From contig NZ_QNUE01000002.1 in assembly GCF_003385595.1 (NCBI RefSeq), forward strand, positions 186,001 through 250,000: a DNA stretch of 64,000 bases, given 5' to 3'. The position numbers and the translations under genes are program-made. How positions within the stretch are numbered: the stretch's first letter is position 1; each line of letters begins with the position of its first letter. The notes under the pieces were generated by a model. It did not search any database and was not told where the DNA came from. It saw only the letters and a program-made list of their open reading frames with translations. Positions 19,972 through 29,525 of this stretch are shown here, in pieces. Source of the DNA: Chryseobacterium flavum. GTDB lineage: Bacteria > Bacteroidota > Bacteroidia > Flavobacteriales > Weeksellaceae.

Positions 19972-20014
19972 ATAATATCAAATTCCCTTTAAGTATATTA
20001 AAAACACATCGATA

Positions 20015-20680
20015 ATGATTATAGGAAACGGACTTATCGCTAATTCATTAAAAAGGATAGATTCAGAAGATTATGTATTCTTTGCTTCCGGTGTTTCAAA
20101 TTCCCTTGAGACCAGAAGTTCTGAATTCGAACGAGAATTTTCTCTTTTGAAAAATACCTTGGAAAATAACAGCGGTAAATTTATATACTTTTCTACGTTA
20201 AGTGTAAAAGATCAGTCCAAACAAAACAGCCCCTATGTTTTACATAAACTGGCAATGGAAAAATTTATTAAGATCAATTCAAACAATTATCTCATTTTAA
20301 GAATAGGTAATATTGTAGGAAATGGAGGAAATCCTAATACCCTTTTTAATTATCTGAAAACTCAGATCAGTCAGAATAATCAGTTTGTAATTCACAACAA
20401 AGCCAGAAGGTTGCTGATTGATATGGATGATATCACTAAATTTCTGGAAACCCACTGCCTTCTTCTTAAGAATGATATAGTGAATTGTGCCTTCCCTTAT
20501 TATTATGATTTGAGAGAGATTATTGGAGCCATTGAAAAAAAAACCAACCGGAAAGGCAACTATTCAGAAACCAATGAAGGGGATTTTTATAAAGTGGATT
20601 TTGATGACAAAATAATGGCATTTTTCTCAGGAATACATCCTGAAGAATATTTAGAAATTTTAACCAAAAAGTACATCTAA
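20015..20680 (+). CDS. Short NAD(P)-dependent sugar epimerase/dehydratase-like protein
   Basis: This SDR-like protein has only 221 residues, shorter than usual extended SDRs. MIIGNGLIANSL gives a minimal glycine-rich Rossmann loop, FIYFSTLSVKD supplies the conserved Ser/Thr region and SPYVLHKLAMEKF the YxxxK catalytic pair. RIGNIVGNGGNPNTLF fits the substrate domain. It probably modifies a nucleotide sugar used by neighbouring transferases, but no specific reaction can be named. It is followed after 1 bp by a GT2 gene. Confidence 0.7.
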   Translation: MIIGNGLIANSLKRIDSEDYVFFASGVSNSLETRSSEFEREFSLLKNTLENNSGKFIYFSTLSVKDQSKQNSPYVLHKLAMEKFIKINSNNYLILRIGNIVGNGGNPNTLFNYLKTQISQNNQFVIHNKARRLLIDMDDITKFLETHCLLLKNDIVNCAFPYYYDLREIIGAIEKKTNRKGNYSETNEGDFYKVDFDDKIMAFFSGIHPEEYLEILTKKYI

Positions 20681-20681
20681 A

Positions 20682-21632
20682 ATGGCAAATATTCATGTAA
20701 TCATTGTTACGTATAATGCCATGCAATGGGCAGAAAGATGCTTTACCAGCCTAAGAACCTCATCAGTACCGATAAAATGTATTGTAATAGATAATGGTTC
20801 AACAGACGGAACGCAGGGCTATATAAAAAATAATTTTCCGGAAGTAGACTTTATACAGTCAGCCGAAAATTCAGGCTTTGGAAAAGCCAATAATCAGGGA
20901 ATAGAAAAAGCTTACCTGAAAGGTGCTGATTTTTTTTATCTGATGAATCAGGATGCATGGATCTATCCTGACAGCATTCAGCAGCTGCTTGATGTATACA
21001 ATTCTTATCCGGATAACAATCAGATCGGAATTCTAAGTCCGATGCACCTTGATGGAAGCGAAAAGAGATTTGATCTCCATTTTGAAGATTATCTGTCGAA
21101 AGACCTTAGACATAACCGAATGCTTTCCGATATTTATTTCGGAGAAGCCAAACCATTCTATGAAATAGGATTTGTGAACGCTGCCCATTGGTTTATTCCC
21201 AGAAAGGTCATTGAAAAAGTAGGTGGTTTTAATCCATATTTTTTCCACGGAGCCGAAGATTATGAGTATGTAAACCGTATTACTTATTTCGGGCTTAAAA
21301 CATTGGTTTGTACTCAAAGTAAAGTTGTGCATGACACTGTACAGTCTTTTTACAAAAAAGAGCCGGCCAATAAGGAAGAACTCTTAAAAAACAAAAGGCT
21401 TTCCATGATCATGCAGCGGGAAACAAAATACCTTAACCCCAATTATCCATTTGATACTAAAAAAGAAAAAAACGCACTACTCACCTTTGCCCTGAAAATG
21501 GGAGCTAAAGGAAATATCAGTGAATACAAATTCTATAAAGAGCAGTATCGTTATTTTTCTAAAAAATTCAAAGAGATAGAGGCAGCAAGAAAAACTTCTA
21601 TGACAGCACAACATCCATTCCTCAATCTTTAA
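20682..21632 (+). CDS. GT2 family glycosyltransferase (rhamnosyltransferase-like)
   Basis: The protein has 316 residues. The GT-A domain shows HVIIVTYNAMQWAERC, VIDNGSTDGT, SGFGKANNQGI and the FYLMNQDAW segment that holds the acidic metal-binding position; this pattern is common in rhamnosyl- and deoxysugar transferases. It is a clear paralogue of the gene at 23437-24360, with nearly the same first 100 residues. The C-terminal tail is basic and may contact the membrane. Donor and acceptor unknown. Confidence 0.87.
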   Translation: MANIHVIIVTYNAMQWAERCFTSLRTSSVPIKCIVIDNGSTDGTQGYIKNNFPEVDFIQSAENSGFGKANNQGIEKAYLKGADFFYLMNQDAWIYPDSIQQLLDVYNSYPDNNQIGILSPMHLDGSEKRFDLHFEDYLSKDLRHNRMLSDIYFGEAKPFYEIGFVNAAHWFIPRKVIEKVGGFNPYFFHGAEDYEYVNRITYFGLKTLVCTQSKVVHDTVQSFYKKEPANKEELLKNKRLSMIMQRETKYLNPNYPFDTKKEKNALLTFALKMGAKGNISEYKFYKEQYRYFSKKFKEIEAARKTSMTAQHPFLNL

Positions 21633-21643
21633 GACACCATAAT

Positions 21644-22432
21644 ATGGAGAAATTACCTGTAAGCATTTGTATTCTTTCCTGGAAAACCGGAAAAACTCTG
21701 AAAAACACATTAAAATCCTATAAAAAATTCGGTCTTCTGGATATCGTTGACGATATTATTATTCTTTTTCAGGAAGTTACTGAAGAAGATAAAAAGCTGG
21801 CAGATCAGTATAAGATCAGGTATATTGGATTAAATGAGAACATCGGGATTGGAAAAGGGATGAAAATGCTGGCAGAAAATGCTACCCGTGAAAATATTCT
21901 TTTCCTGGAACACGACTGGGAGCTTCTTGAAAATCAAAACACCACGTTTTCCCGTCTTAAAAGCGGGCTTGAAATGCTTAACAGCGGCTTTGACGTAATT
22001 CGTTTCCGAAGCAGAAAGAATCCGGGCAATCCCCTTATTTCGATAAGACATAAAGGAAACGAACTGAATTATTATGATGACTGGCATGAGTGTACTTCCC
22101 CTCACCTTCTGGAATCCTTGCACTGGCTGGATCCTGCTACTGAATTTCCCGATAAAATACAAAAACAGGGCGAATACTTTATCACTACTTCACGCTGGGC
22201 AAACTGGACCAATAATCCTTATCTTGTCCGAAAAAAATTTTTACTGAACACCATTATTCCTTTTTCAGGAGAAACAGCGTCTTTAGAACGGAATATCGCT
22301 GCATGGTGGGTAAAACAAAACTTTAAAATAGCACAGGGAGAAGGGCTTTTCAAACATAATGATCTTACCAAGTATCCAAAGAAAACCCTTATTCAGAAAA
22401 TAATCGGAAGATTGAAAAATAAATTTAAATAA
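21644..22432 (+). CDS. GT2-like glycosyltransferase
   Basis: The protein has 262 residues. PVSICILSWKTGKTLKNTLKSY opens a GT-A fold, NENIGIGKGMKMLA is the second conserved strand-helix unit and ILFLEHDWELLE places an acidic residue pair where the DxD motif sits. The second half is not typical of well-known GT2 families. It lies 11 bp after the preceding GT2 gene and 10 bp before the next GT gene, clearly one operon. The transferase assignment is good; specificity is unknown. Confidence 0.75.
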   Translation: MEKLPVSICILSWKTGKTLKNTLKSYKKFGLLDIVDDIIILFQEVTEEDKKLADQYKIRYIGLNENIGIGKGMKMLAENATRENILFLEHDWELLENQNTTFSRLKSGLEMLNSGFDVIRFRSRKNPGNPLISIRHKGNELNYYDDWHECTSPHLLESLHWLDPATEFPDKIQKQGEYFITTSRWANWTNNPYLVRKKFLLNTIIPFSGETASLERNIAAWWVKQNFKIAQGEGLFKHNDLTKYPKKTLIQKIIGRLKNKFK

Positions 22433-22442
22433 CACGATCAAG

Positions 22443-23405
22443 ATGAAAATTCTTTTCCATGAAGATGAACTCAATTACAGAGGAACTTCCATCGCAGTTT
22501 ACGATTATGCAGATTTCAATGAAAGATATCTGGGAAATGAATCTATAATTGTATACAATAAAAATTCAAAAACCAATCACCCGCTCGGGATCGAAAAATT
22601 TGAAAAGCGTTTCCGTGTACATGGTTATTCAGACTTTAAGGAAGTAGATCAACTGATTCGTGAAAATAATGTAGATCTGTTTTACGCTATCAAAAACGGA
22701 AATATTGACGGCATAGATACCAAAGAATGTAAAACCGCAATACATAGTGTTTTCACCCACTTTGAACCTCATGGAGACATCTATGCATATGTTTCTGAAT
22801 GGCTAAGTAAAGAAATGACGGGCTCCAAATACCCTTATGTTCCCCATATGGTTAATTTCGAAACCCATACAGAACAGGATTTGAGAGCTGACCTTAATAT
22901 CCCTTCCAAAGCAAAAGTATTCGGCTATTATGGTGGACATGCCAGCTTTAATATTCTTTTTGCCCAGCAAACTATAGAAAAAATAGCCACTAAGTACAAA
23001 GACATCTATTTTATTTTCATGGGGGTAAATTCTTTTATCAAAAAAAAATGGTGGAAGTCTCTTCCTTCCAATATCATATTTCTTCCTCCAAGTTCGGATA
23101 TTATAATGAAACAAAAATTCATCAATACCTGCAATGCATTACTGCATGCCCGTGAAAGAGGAGAAACCTTTGGAATTACCGTTGCTGAATTTGCTATAAA
23201 AGGGAAGCCGGTAATTGCATTTGCGAATCCACCGGAAAAAGCCCATATAAGTCATTTACAGAATCAGGCGTATTATTACAATGACGCCAAAGAGCTTCGG
23301 GATATAATTTTAGACGCAGATCTTACTTTATCTGCTAAAGGATTATATGAAAAATTCCTTCCACATCCTGTAATGGATACTTTTAAAAAGGTTTTCATCG
23401 ATTAA
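22443..23405 (+). CDS. GT4-like (GT-B) glycosyltransferase
   Basis: The protein has 320 residues. It begins KILFHEDELNYRGTSIAVYDYA, a compact GT-B N-terminal domain. KVFGYYGGHASFN starts the donor-binding domain, and ARERGETFGITVAEFAIKGKPVIA carries the EX7E motif (E..TFGITVAE) typical of GT4 enzymes. It is shorter than usual GT4 proteins (about 370-400), with a reduced N-terminal domain. It is part of the same run of closely spaced transferase genes. Confidence 0.8.
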   Translation: MKILFHEDELNYRGTSIAVYDYADFNERYLGNESIIVYNKNSKTNHPLGIEKFEKRFRVHGYSDFKEVDQLIRENNVDLFYAIKNGNIDGIDTKECKTAIHSVFTHFEPHGDIYAYVSEWLSKEMTGSKYPYVPHMVNFETHTEQDLRADLNIPSKAKVFGYYGGHASFNILFAQQTIEKIATKYKDIYFIFMGVNSFIKKKWWKSLPSNIIFLPPSSDIIMKQKFINTCNALLHARERGETFGITVAEFAIKGKPVIAFANPPEKAHISHLQNQAYYYNDAKELRDIILDADLTLSAKGLYEKFLPHPVMDTFKKVFID

Positions 23406-23436
23406 CAATTGATATCAACATTAAATATATTTCGAA

Positions 23437-24360
23437 ATGTCTAAGATTCATATCATTATTGTCACTTACAACGCTATGAAATGGGCTGAAAGATGCTTCA
23501 CCAGCCTAAGAAAATCTTCTGTTCCGGTAAAATGTTATGTAATAGACAATGGCTCTACAGATGGCTCTCAGGAATATATAAAAAAACATTTCCCTGAAGT
23601 AGATTTCACACAGTCGGAAATTAATCTGGGATTTGGAAAAGCCAACAATATCGGAATTGAAAAAGCATATAAAGACGGAGCAGACTTTTTTTACCTGATG
23701 AATCAGGATGCATGGCTATATCCGGACAGTATGGAAAAAATGCTGGAAATATATGATAATCATCCCAATCCGTCAGAAATAGGGATTATAAGTCCTATTC
23801 ATGTGGATGGCACGGAAAAACATATGGATATTTTCCTGGATCAGTATATTGCTAAAAATTATGAAAAAACGAGAATGATCTCTGATCTGTATTTTCAGAC
23901 TCTGAAACCTTATTATGAAATCAGTTTTGTAAATGCTGCCCATTGGCTATTGCCTAAAAAGACCATTGAAACAATAGGAGGTTTTAATCCTTATTTTTTC
24001 CATTATGGTGAAGATGATGAATATGTAAACCGTATACATTTCCATCAAAAAAAAGTTTTGCTTGTCCCGGGCAGCAGAGCTGTACATGATGGAATACAAT
24101 TAATCCATAAAATAGATTTAAAAAAATATCCGGACCTTCGTGTTGAAACCAATATTATGAATCCTGGTATAGTAAATGGGTTTGAGCTGGAAAAGAAAGC
24201 GCTAAAACAAAGCATGTTCAAAAACCTTATAACCGGGAAAATCAGCAATTATAAAAAGCATTCTAAAAAACTCAGACAAATCTCTGCAGAACAAAAAAAA
24301 TTATCAGATCTGAGAAACAGAGTGAGCCAGAAAGGCAGTACTTTTCTTAATCTGTTGTAA
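23437..24360 (+). CDS. GT2 family glycosyltransferase, paralogue of the gene at 20682
   Basis: The protein has 307 residues. HIIIVTYNAMKWAERC, VIDNGSTDGS, LGFGKANNIGI and FYLMNQDAWLYPDS match the paralogue at 20682-21632 almost residue for residue; the second half diverges. This suggests duplication with a later shift in acceptor specificity, so two similar linkages with the same or a related donor. The C-terminus is rich in lysine. Confidence 0.87.
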   Translation: MSKIHIIIVTYNAMKWAERCFTSLRKSSVPVKCYVIDNGSTDGSQEYIKKHFPEVDFTQSEINLGFGKANNIGIEKAYKDGADFFYLMNQDAWLYPDSMEKMLEIYDNHPNPSEIGIISPIHVDGTEKHMDIFLDQYIAKNYEKTRMISDLYFQTLKPYYEISFVNAAHWLLPKKTIETIGGFNPYFFHYGEDDEYVNRIHFHQKKVLLVPGSRAVHDGIQLIHKIDLKKYPDLRVETNIMNPGIVNGFELEKKALKQSMFKNLITGKISNYKKHSKKLRQISAEQKKLSDLRNRVSQKGSTFLNLL

Positions 24361-24408
24361 ATTAGCATATCCAAAAACTGGAAATTAAAATGATGAAAAT
24401 AAGATATT

Positions 24409-26205
24409 ATGTGTGGAATAGCTGGAATTATTAGTAAGAATGGCAGGAATTATCAGGAAGAAATCAAAAAAATGACAGACTCTATGATACATCGTGGTCC
24501 TGATTCTTCCCATTATGAGATCTATGAAAATGCTACCTTAGGTCACCGCAGACTTTCCATTATAGATTTGTCTGATAATGGTAAACAGCCTATGTTCTCA
24601 AATACAAAGAATGAATGCATTGTTTTGAACGGGGAAATATACGGGTACCAGGATATAAAGAAACAATATCCGGAATATCCTTATCATGGGAGCTCTGACA
24701 CTGAAGTCATTCTTGCCATGTACCAGAAAAAACAGGAAAATTTAATTCATGATCTTCCCGGAATGTTTGCTTTTGCCATCTGGGATAATCAGAAACAGCA
24801 ATTGTATTGTGCAAGAGACCGCTTTGGAGAAAAACCATTCTACTATGCAATAGGCCAAAACGATGAATTTATTTTTGCTTCTGAGATCAAAGCTATTCTG
24901 GCTTCCGGTCTCATCTTACCTAAGGTAAATCCAGAAGCTGTTTCCAATTATTTGCAATATGGATATGTAAGCTCCTATCAGAGCATTTACAGCAATATTT
25001 TCACCCTGCCTCCAGCACATCAGCTTACGTGGAAAGACGGAAAGATAATGGTATCGCGCTACTACAGTCTCCCGGCAAAAGATGCGGTGATCAGCTTATC
25101 TGAGGCTAAAGAACAATTCATATACCTGTTGAAAAACGCAGTAAAGAAACAACTAATCGCCGATGTTGAAGTAGGAAGCTTTCTAAGCGGAGGATTAGAT
25201 TCTTCATCGGTAGTAGCTCTTGTAGATGAATTTTTACCTCATCAGACCACCATTAGCTTCGGATACGACCATAAGGACAGTGAGCTCAAGTATGCGAAAG
25301 AAATTGCTGATAAATACAAGACCAATCACATTGAAGTACATGAGCAAAAAAAAGATCTGGCACAATCGTTACTGAACATCTCTCCTTTCTTTGATGAGCC
25401 TTTTGCCGATATATCGTACATTCCACATTATGAGATCTGTAAAAATGCGAGGGAGAATCTTACCGTAGTACTTTCCGGAGATGTGGGAGATGAATTATTC
25501 GGAGGATATCATTTTTATACCATAGAAAACAAGCTTAAAAATCATTTTAGCTATAAGAGTATCATTGCTCAGTTTGGTCTCAATCTTTATAAAAAATTAA
25601 AACCAATTTCTTTTTTAACCCAACAAAACCTAAAATACTCCTCTATCCTGGACTTCCACCTGAATTCTGTCAGAAATGATTTCAGCAGAGAAGAACGCAG
25701 TATATTAGGAATTTCAGCCGACTATCAGCAGGGCTATAGCTTTACACCAGACCCCGACTCATTGAATGACATCATGAGAGTAGACCTGGAAAACTATGTT
25801 CCGGGGAATATGATGGTAAAATCTGACAGAATGGCAATGGCAAATTCCCTGGAGGTAAGAACGCCCTTCCTTGATATTGATTTTGCAGAATTCTGTATTC
25901 AGTTACCTGATCAGCTGAAACTGAACAATGAAAATGATAAGATTATCCTTCGTGAAACAATGGCAGCATATTGGACAGAAACTATAAGGAAACGTCATAA
26001 ACAAGGTTTTGGGCTAAGTGTTAAAAGTTGGTTTGAAGAAGATAACCTTATGAAACTATCAGATGATCTGCTCAAAGATCGAAATCAGAAAGTTTTCAAT
26101 TACATTGATTTTAATGCGACTCAGAAATTTCTGACAAAAGATCATAAACACTGGAACTTATTGCAGCTTGCCCTTTGGGCCCATAATAACCAATCTGTAC
26201 TATAA
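24409..26205 (+). CDS. asnB: Glutamine-hydrolysing asparagine synthetase family amidotransferase
   Basis: The protein has 598 residues. The N-terminal Ntn glutaminase domain begins MCGIAGI with catalytic Cys2; RHRGPDS-type (IHRGPDSS) and NGEIYGY motifs follow. The synthetase domain has the PP-loop SGGLDSS at 260-266 and LSGDVGDELFGGY downstream. The family makes asparagine from aspartate, but members inside polysaccharide loci are often proposed to amidate uronic acid or another sugar carboxylate. The gene overlaps the following GT2 gene by one base, and ugd in this locus supplies a uronic acid. Which role applies is open. Confidence 0.85.
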   Translation: MCGIAGIISKNGRNYQEEIKKMTDSMIHRGPDSSHYEIYENATLGHRRLSIIDLSDNGKQPMFSNTKNECIVLNGEIYGYQDIKKQYPEYPYHGSSDTEVILAMYQKKQENLIHDLPGMFAFAIWDNQKQQLYCARDRFGEKPFYYAIGQNDEFIFASEIKAILASGLILPKVNPEAVSNYLQYGYVSSYQSIYSNIFTLPPAHQLTWKDGKIMVSRYYSLPAKDAVISLSEAKEQFIYLLKNAVKKQLIADVEVGSFLSGGLDSSSVVALVDEFLPHQTTISFGYDHKDSELKYAKEIADKYKTNHIEVHEQKKDLAQSLLNISPFFDEPFADISYIPHYEICKNARENLTVVLSGDVGDELFGGYHFYTIENKLKNHFSYKSIIAQFGLNLYKKLKPISFLTQQNLKYSSILDFHLNSVRNDFSREERSILGISADYQQGYSFTPDPDSLNDIMRVDLENYVPGNMMVKSDRMAMANSLEVRTPFLDIDFAEFCIQLPDQLKLNNENDKIILRETMAAYWTETIRKRHKQGFGLSVKSWFEEDNLMKLSDDLLKDRNQKVFNYIDFNATQKFLTKDHKHWNLLQLALWAHNNQSVL

Positions 26206-27143
26206 TGCTTGATATTTCTGTTATCATCCCCGTATATAATGCTGCTGAATTTTTAGAAAAATCAGTAACCTCTGCATTGCCTTTTGAAGAAGTTAAAGAA
26301 ATTATCCTGATAGAGGATAAGTCATCTGACAGCTCTCTGGAAATCTGCAAAAAACTGGAAGAGAAATATCCTAAAGTGAAACTGTTTCAGCATCCTGACA
26401 AAGAAAACCATGGTGCAGCAGCATCAAGAAATCTGGGAATTGAGAAATCATGCGGAAGTCTTATCACCTTTCTGGATGCAGATGATTATTACCTCCCTAA
26501 TAGATTTGATGCTGAGAGAAAGTTATTTAATGATCCCGGAATTGATGGAGTTTTTGGCGCAATTGGTATTGAATATCTCACAGAAAAAGGGAAAAGGGAA
26601 TTTCAGTCTAAATTCAATGACAGTTCTCTTACAACAGTCAATTATCCGGCAGCGGGAAAAGATGTTTTCAAAGGATTGCTGGGGCTCACCCCAAAAACAT
26701 TCGGCACATTTTTTCATTTGAATGCATTAACCATACGAAAAACTGTACTTGACCAGTATCGCTTGCGGTTTAACGAATTTCTTCGGGTACATCAGGATTC
26801 TGATTTTATTATTAAACTGTCTTATCACTGCTATTTAAAATCCGGAATTATAGATAAGGCCGTAGCCGTAAGAGGTATTCATGATAACAACAGGATTACC
26901 AAAATCGTAAAATATTCACCACAGTATAATCAACGTCAACAGCTCTTCTGGAACTCTTTATATGAGTGGTCAAAAAAAACAAAATTGCCTCCTGATGCAT
27001 CCCGGCATATTTATTTACAGAAAAAATCATTTGATCTTTCCTTAAAAAAAGGCTTTTTAAAAAACATAAGCCTGTTAATAGCTATTCTCAAAAACCCTTA
27101 TATATTAAAAACCAGATACAGGTTTACTTATATGCATTCATAA
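26205..27143 (+). CDS. GT2 family glycosyltransferase, first of three paralogues
   Basis: The protein has 312 residues. ISVIIPVYNAAEFLEKSV and LIEDKSSDSS are the N-terminal GT2 motifs; TFLDADDYYLPNRFDAER holds the DxD metal-binding motif. VHQDSDFIIKLSY and AVRGIHDNNRIT are shared with the two following paralogues at 27500 and 28572. The start codon overlaps the asnB stop (TAATG). It is the most diverged of the three. Confidence 0.88.
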   Translation: MLDISVIIPVYNAAEFLEKSVTSALPFEEVKEIILIEDKSSDSSLEICKKLEEKYPKVKLFQHPDKENHGAAASRNLGIEKSCGSLITFLDADDYYLPNRFDAERKLFNDPGIDGVFGAIGIEYLTEKGKREFQSKFNDSSLTTVNYPAAGKDVFKGLLGLTPKTFGTFFHLNALTIRKTVLDQYRLRFNEFLRVHQDSDFIIKLSYHCYLKSGIIDKAVAVRGIHDNNRITKIVKYSPQYNQRQQLFWNSLYEWSKKTKLPPDASRHIYLQKKSFDLSLKKGFLKNISLLIAILKNPYILKTRYRFTYMHS

Positions 27144-27499
27144 AACCTAACTTTAGAAAGGAAATATGAAATTATTACTGCTCCCGGTAAGCCATATCCC
27201 ATATTATACATCATTGTTTTTATATCTTTTTTAACAAGGTATAGACTAAATATTATGCCCTGACCTTTTCACTTTACAGCTCTTAATATTAAAACAGCTC
27301 ATTATCAAAAATATATTTTTCAGCACTCCCGCCCGTTTCATATAATATTCATAACATAAAAACAGGTTTTATATTTAATAATTTAAATAAAAAGAATATC
27401 TTACAAGATAAAGGAATCCAAAGATTGTCAACTGAAATTAAAAGCTTAAATTTAGTCTCTGAAATAATACTTAAAAGCACATAATCTATTATTAGGTAA
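27144..27499. other. Intergenic region between GT2 paralogues
   Basis: About 356 AT-rich bases with stops in all frames. There is no RNA gene, no strong hairpin and no exact TAnnTTTG box; TAAATTTA near 27450 is one mismatch away. The unusual gap in an otherwise dense operon may mark an old rearrangement. Confidence 0.5.
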
Positions 27500-28441
27500 A
27501 TGAAAATCTCAGTAATTATTCCCGTATATAATGCCGAAAAATATGTCCTGCAAGCAGTGGAATCTGTACTGCAGTTTGATGAAGTTCACGAAATTATTCT
27601 TGTTGAAGATAAATCTCCTGATGATGCGCTAAGAGTATGTCAGCAAATAGCAGAAAAATATGGTAGAGTAAAACTTTATCAACACCCGGACAAAGAAAAT
27701 CACGGAGCAGGGGCAAGCAGAAATCTGGGAATTGAGAAATCAACCGGAGATTTTATCGCTTTTTTGGATGCTGATGATTATTTCCTGCCTAACAGATTTG
27801 ATGCAGAAAGAGAGCTTTTCAAAGATCCCGGCGTAGAAGGAGTATATGGAGCCCTTGGAGTTCATTATTACTCGGAGAGGGCAAAAGAGCAATATTATCA
27901 GTTATTTGGAGACAGGCTTACTACAGTTTATAAAGAACACCAGCCAAAAGACGTCTTCCGGGGACAAATCCATATGCTGGGAAGTTTTGGATTATTCAGT
28001 ATAGACACATTGACCATTCGTCGGGACTCTTTAATCAAAAAGATGGATTGCTTATTTAAAACTCATTTAAGACTTCATGAAGACACAGAATTTCTGTTCC
28101 GTTTGTCCTATTATCTTGACCTGTACCCAGGTACAATTGATAAAGCCATAGCCATGAGAGGCGTACATGAAAATAACAGGATAACAAAAGTTGCCGTTAA
28201 AACAGTAGACCCATCTATATCACGTACCCTATTATGGAAAGAAGTAAAATCCTGGTCACAAAAGGAAGAGGGCATCTCTGAAGATGTAAAGCTCCATATC
28301 AAAAGAATGCACAGAAGCTTTGAGATTGCCAGGGCTCCCGCTATAAAAAAGTGGGGAATGATATTCAGGTATCTCCTTACAGACTATACAAGTATAAGAT
28401 CCGGCTTATACAATATTAATTTCAGACATTCATTAATATGA
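27500..28441 (+). CDS. GT2 family glycosyltransferase, second of three paralogues
   Basis: The protein has 313 residues. KISVIIPVYNAEKYVLQAVES, LVEDKSPDDA and AFLDADDYFLPNRFDAER give a standard GT2 catalytic domain with DxD. MLGSFGLFSIDTLTIRRDSL, LHEDTEFLFRLSYYLDLYPG and the C-terminal SIRSGLYNINFR are nearly shared with the next paralogue at 28572, far closer than to 26205. A recent tandem duplication is the simplest explanation. Confidence 0.88.
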   Translation: MKISVIIPVYNAEKYVLQAVESVLQFDEVHEIILVEDKSPDDALRVCQQIAEKYGRVKLYQHPDKENHGAGASRNLGIEKSTGDFIAFLDADDYFLPNRFDAERELFKDPGVEGVYGALGVHYYSERAKEQYYQLFGDRLTTVYKEHQPKDVFRGQIHMLGSFGLFSIDTLTIRRDSLIKKMDCLFKTHLRLHEDTEFLFRLSYYLDLYPGTIDKAIAMRGVHENNRITKVAVKTVDPSISRTLLWKEVKSWSQKEEGISEDVKLHIKRMHRSFEIARAPAIKKWGMIFRYLLTDYTSIRSGLYNINFRHSLI

Positions 28442-28535
28442 TGTTCTTAGATAAAAAATTTAGTAGGAAGGTTTTTTGGCAATAACTTATAAAGCCACAT
28501 TCCCAATTTTAATCATTTTTTAAGTTCTAAGTTTT

Positions 28536-28543
28536 TATATTTG
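28536..28543 (+). promoter_or_regulatory. -7 promoter element before the third GT2 paralogue
   Basis: TATATTTG matches TAnnTTTG and lies 28 nt upstream of the first possible ATG (28572). It suggests that this copy can be transcribed separately. No -33 TTTG at 19 nt. Confidence 0.5.
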
Positions 28544-28571
28544 ACTATCTTGCAGTAATTTTCCCGTACAA

Positions 28572-29525
28572 ATGATGCAAAAAATGAAAATCTCAGTAAT
28601 CATACCAGTATATAATGCCGAAAAATTTGTTACCCAGGCTGTGGAATCCGCTCTTCAGTTTGATGAAGTATATGAAGTAATTCTGGTGGAAGACAAATCT
28701 CCGGATAATGCGCTCTATGTTTGTCAGCAGCTTACTGAAATGTATGATAAAGTAAAGCTTTATCAGCATCCGGACAAAGGAAACCACGGAGCTGGCCCTA
28801 CAAGAAACCTGGGAATTGAAAAATCAACAGGTGATTTCATTGCTTTTCTTGATGCAGATGATTATTTCCTGCCTAACAGATTTGATGCCGAAAAAGAACT
28901 TTTTAAGGATAATAATGTTGAAGGAGTATATGGTGCCATTGGTGTTCATTATTACTCCGAGAAAGCAAAAGAACAATACTATCCTATATTTGGGGATAAA
29001 CTTACAACCGTTTATAAAAGACATCATCCCAAAGACGTATTTCCGGGACAAATTTATATGCTTGGAAGTTTTGGACTGTTCAGTATTGATGCCCTGACAA
29101 TCCGAAGGGATTCTCTGATCAGAAAAATGAGTACATTGTTTAAATCTTCTTTACGCCTTCATCAGGATACTGAATTCTTATATCGTCTCTCTTATTATCT
29201 GGATCTTTATCCCGGTATCCTTGACCGGGCAGTTGCGGTGAGAGGAGTCCATGAAAACAACCGGATTACCATGGTGGATTCTAAAAAGATCAATCCTGCC
29301 TCTACAAGAGTCCTTTTATGGAAAGAAGTAAATAACTGGGCAGAAAATGAACCTACTATTCCTGACCATATAAAGCTGCATATTAAAAGAATGTACAGAA
29401 GTTTTGATATTGCCAACTCCCCTTTGTCAAAAAAATGGGGAATGATTCTAAAATATATGGTATCAGATTACCATAGTATTCGTTCAGGAATCTACAATAT
29501 CAATTTCAGGAAAAATTTATTTTAA
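28572..29525 (+). CDS. GT2 family glycosyltransferase, third of three paralogues
   Basis: The protein has up to 317 residues. The catalytic motifs are the same as in the 27500 gene: ISVIIPVYNAEKFV, LVEDKSPDNA and AFLDADDYFLPNRFDAEK. ATG codons at 28572, 28575 and 28584 are all possible; alignment with the paralogues favours 28584 (MKISVI). The last 9 bases overlap the 3' end of the convergent gene at 29517. Specificity unknown. Confidence 0.88.
   Translation: MMQKMKISVIIPVYNAEKFVTQAVESALQFDEVYEVILVEDKSPDNALYVCQQLTEMYDKVKLYQHPDKGNHGAGPTRNLGIEKSTGDFIAFLDADDYFLPNRFDAEKELFKDNNVEGVYGAIGVHYYSEKAKEQYYPIFGDKLTTVYKRHHPKDVFPGQIYMLGSFGLFSIDALTIRRDSLIRKMSTLFKSSLRLHQDTEFLYRLSYYLDLYPGILDRAVAVRGVHENNRITMVDSKKINPASTRVLLWKEVNNWAENEPTIPDHIKLHIKRMYRSFDIANSPLSKKWGMILKYMVSDYHSIRSGIYNINFRKNLF

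Noticed and set aside
26410..26721. Alternative-frame open frames inside the GT2 paralogues (also 28816-29097)
   Set aside because: They appear at the same place in both genes because the genes are homologous, not because they code for protein.
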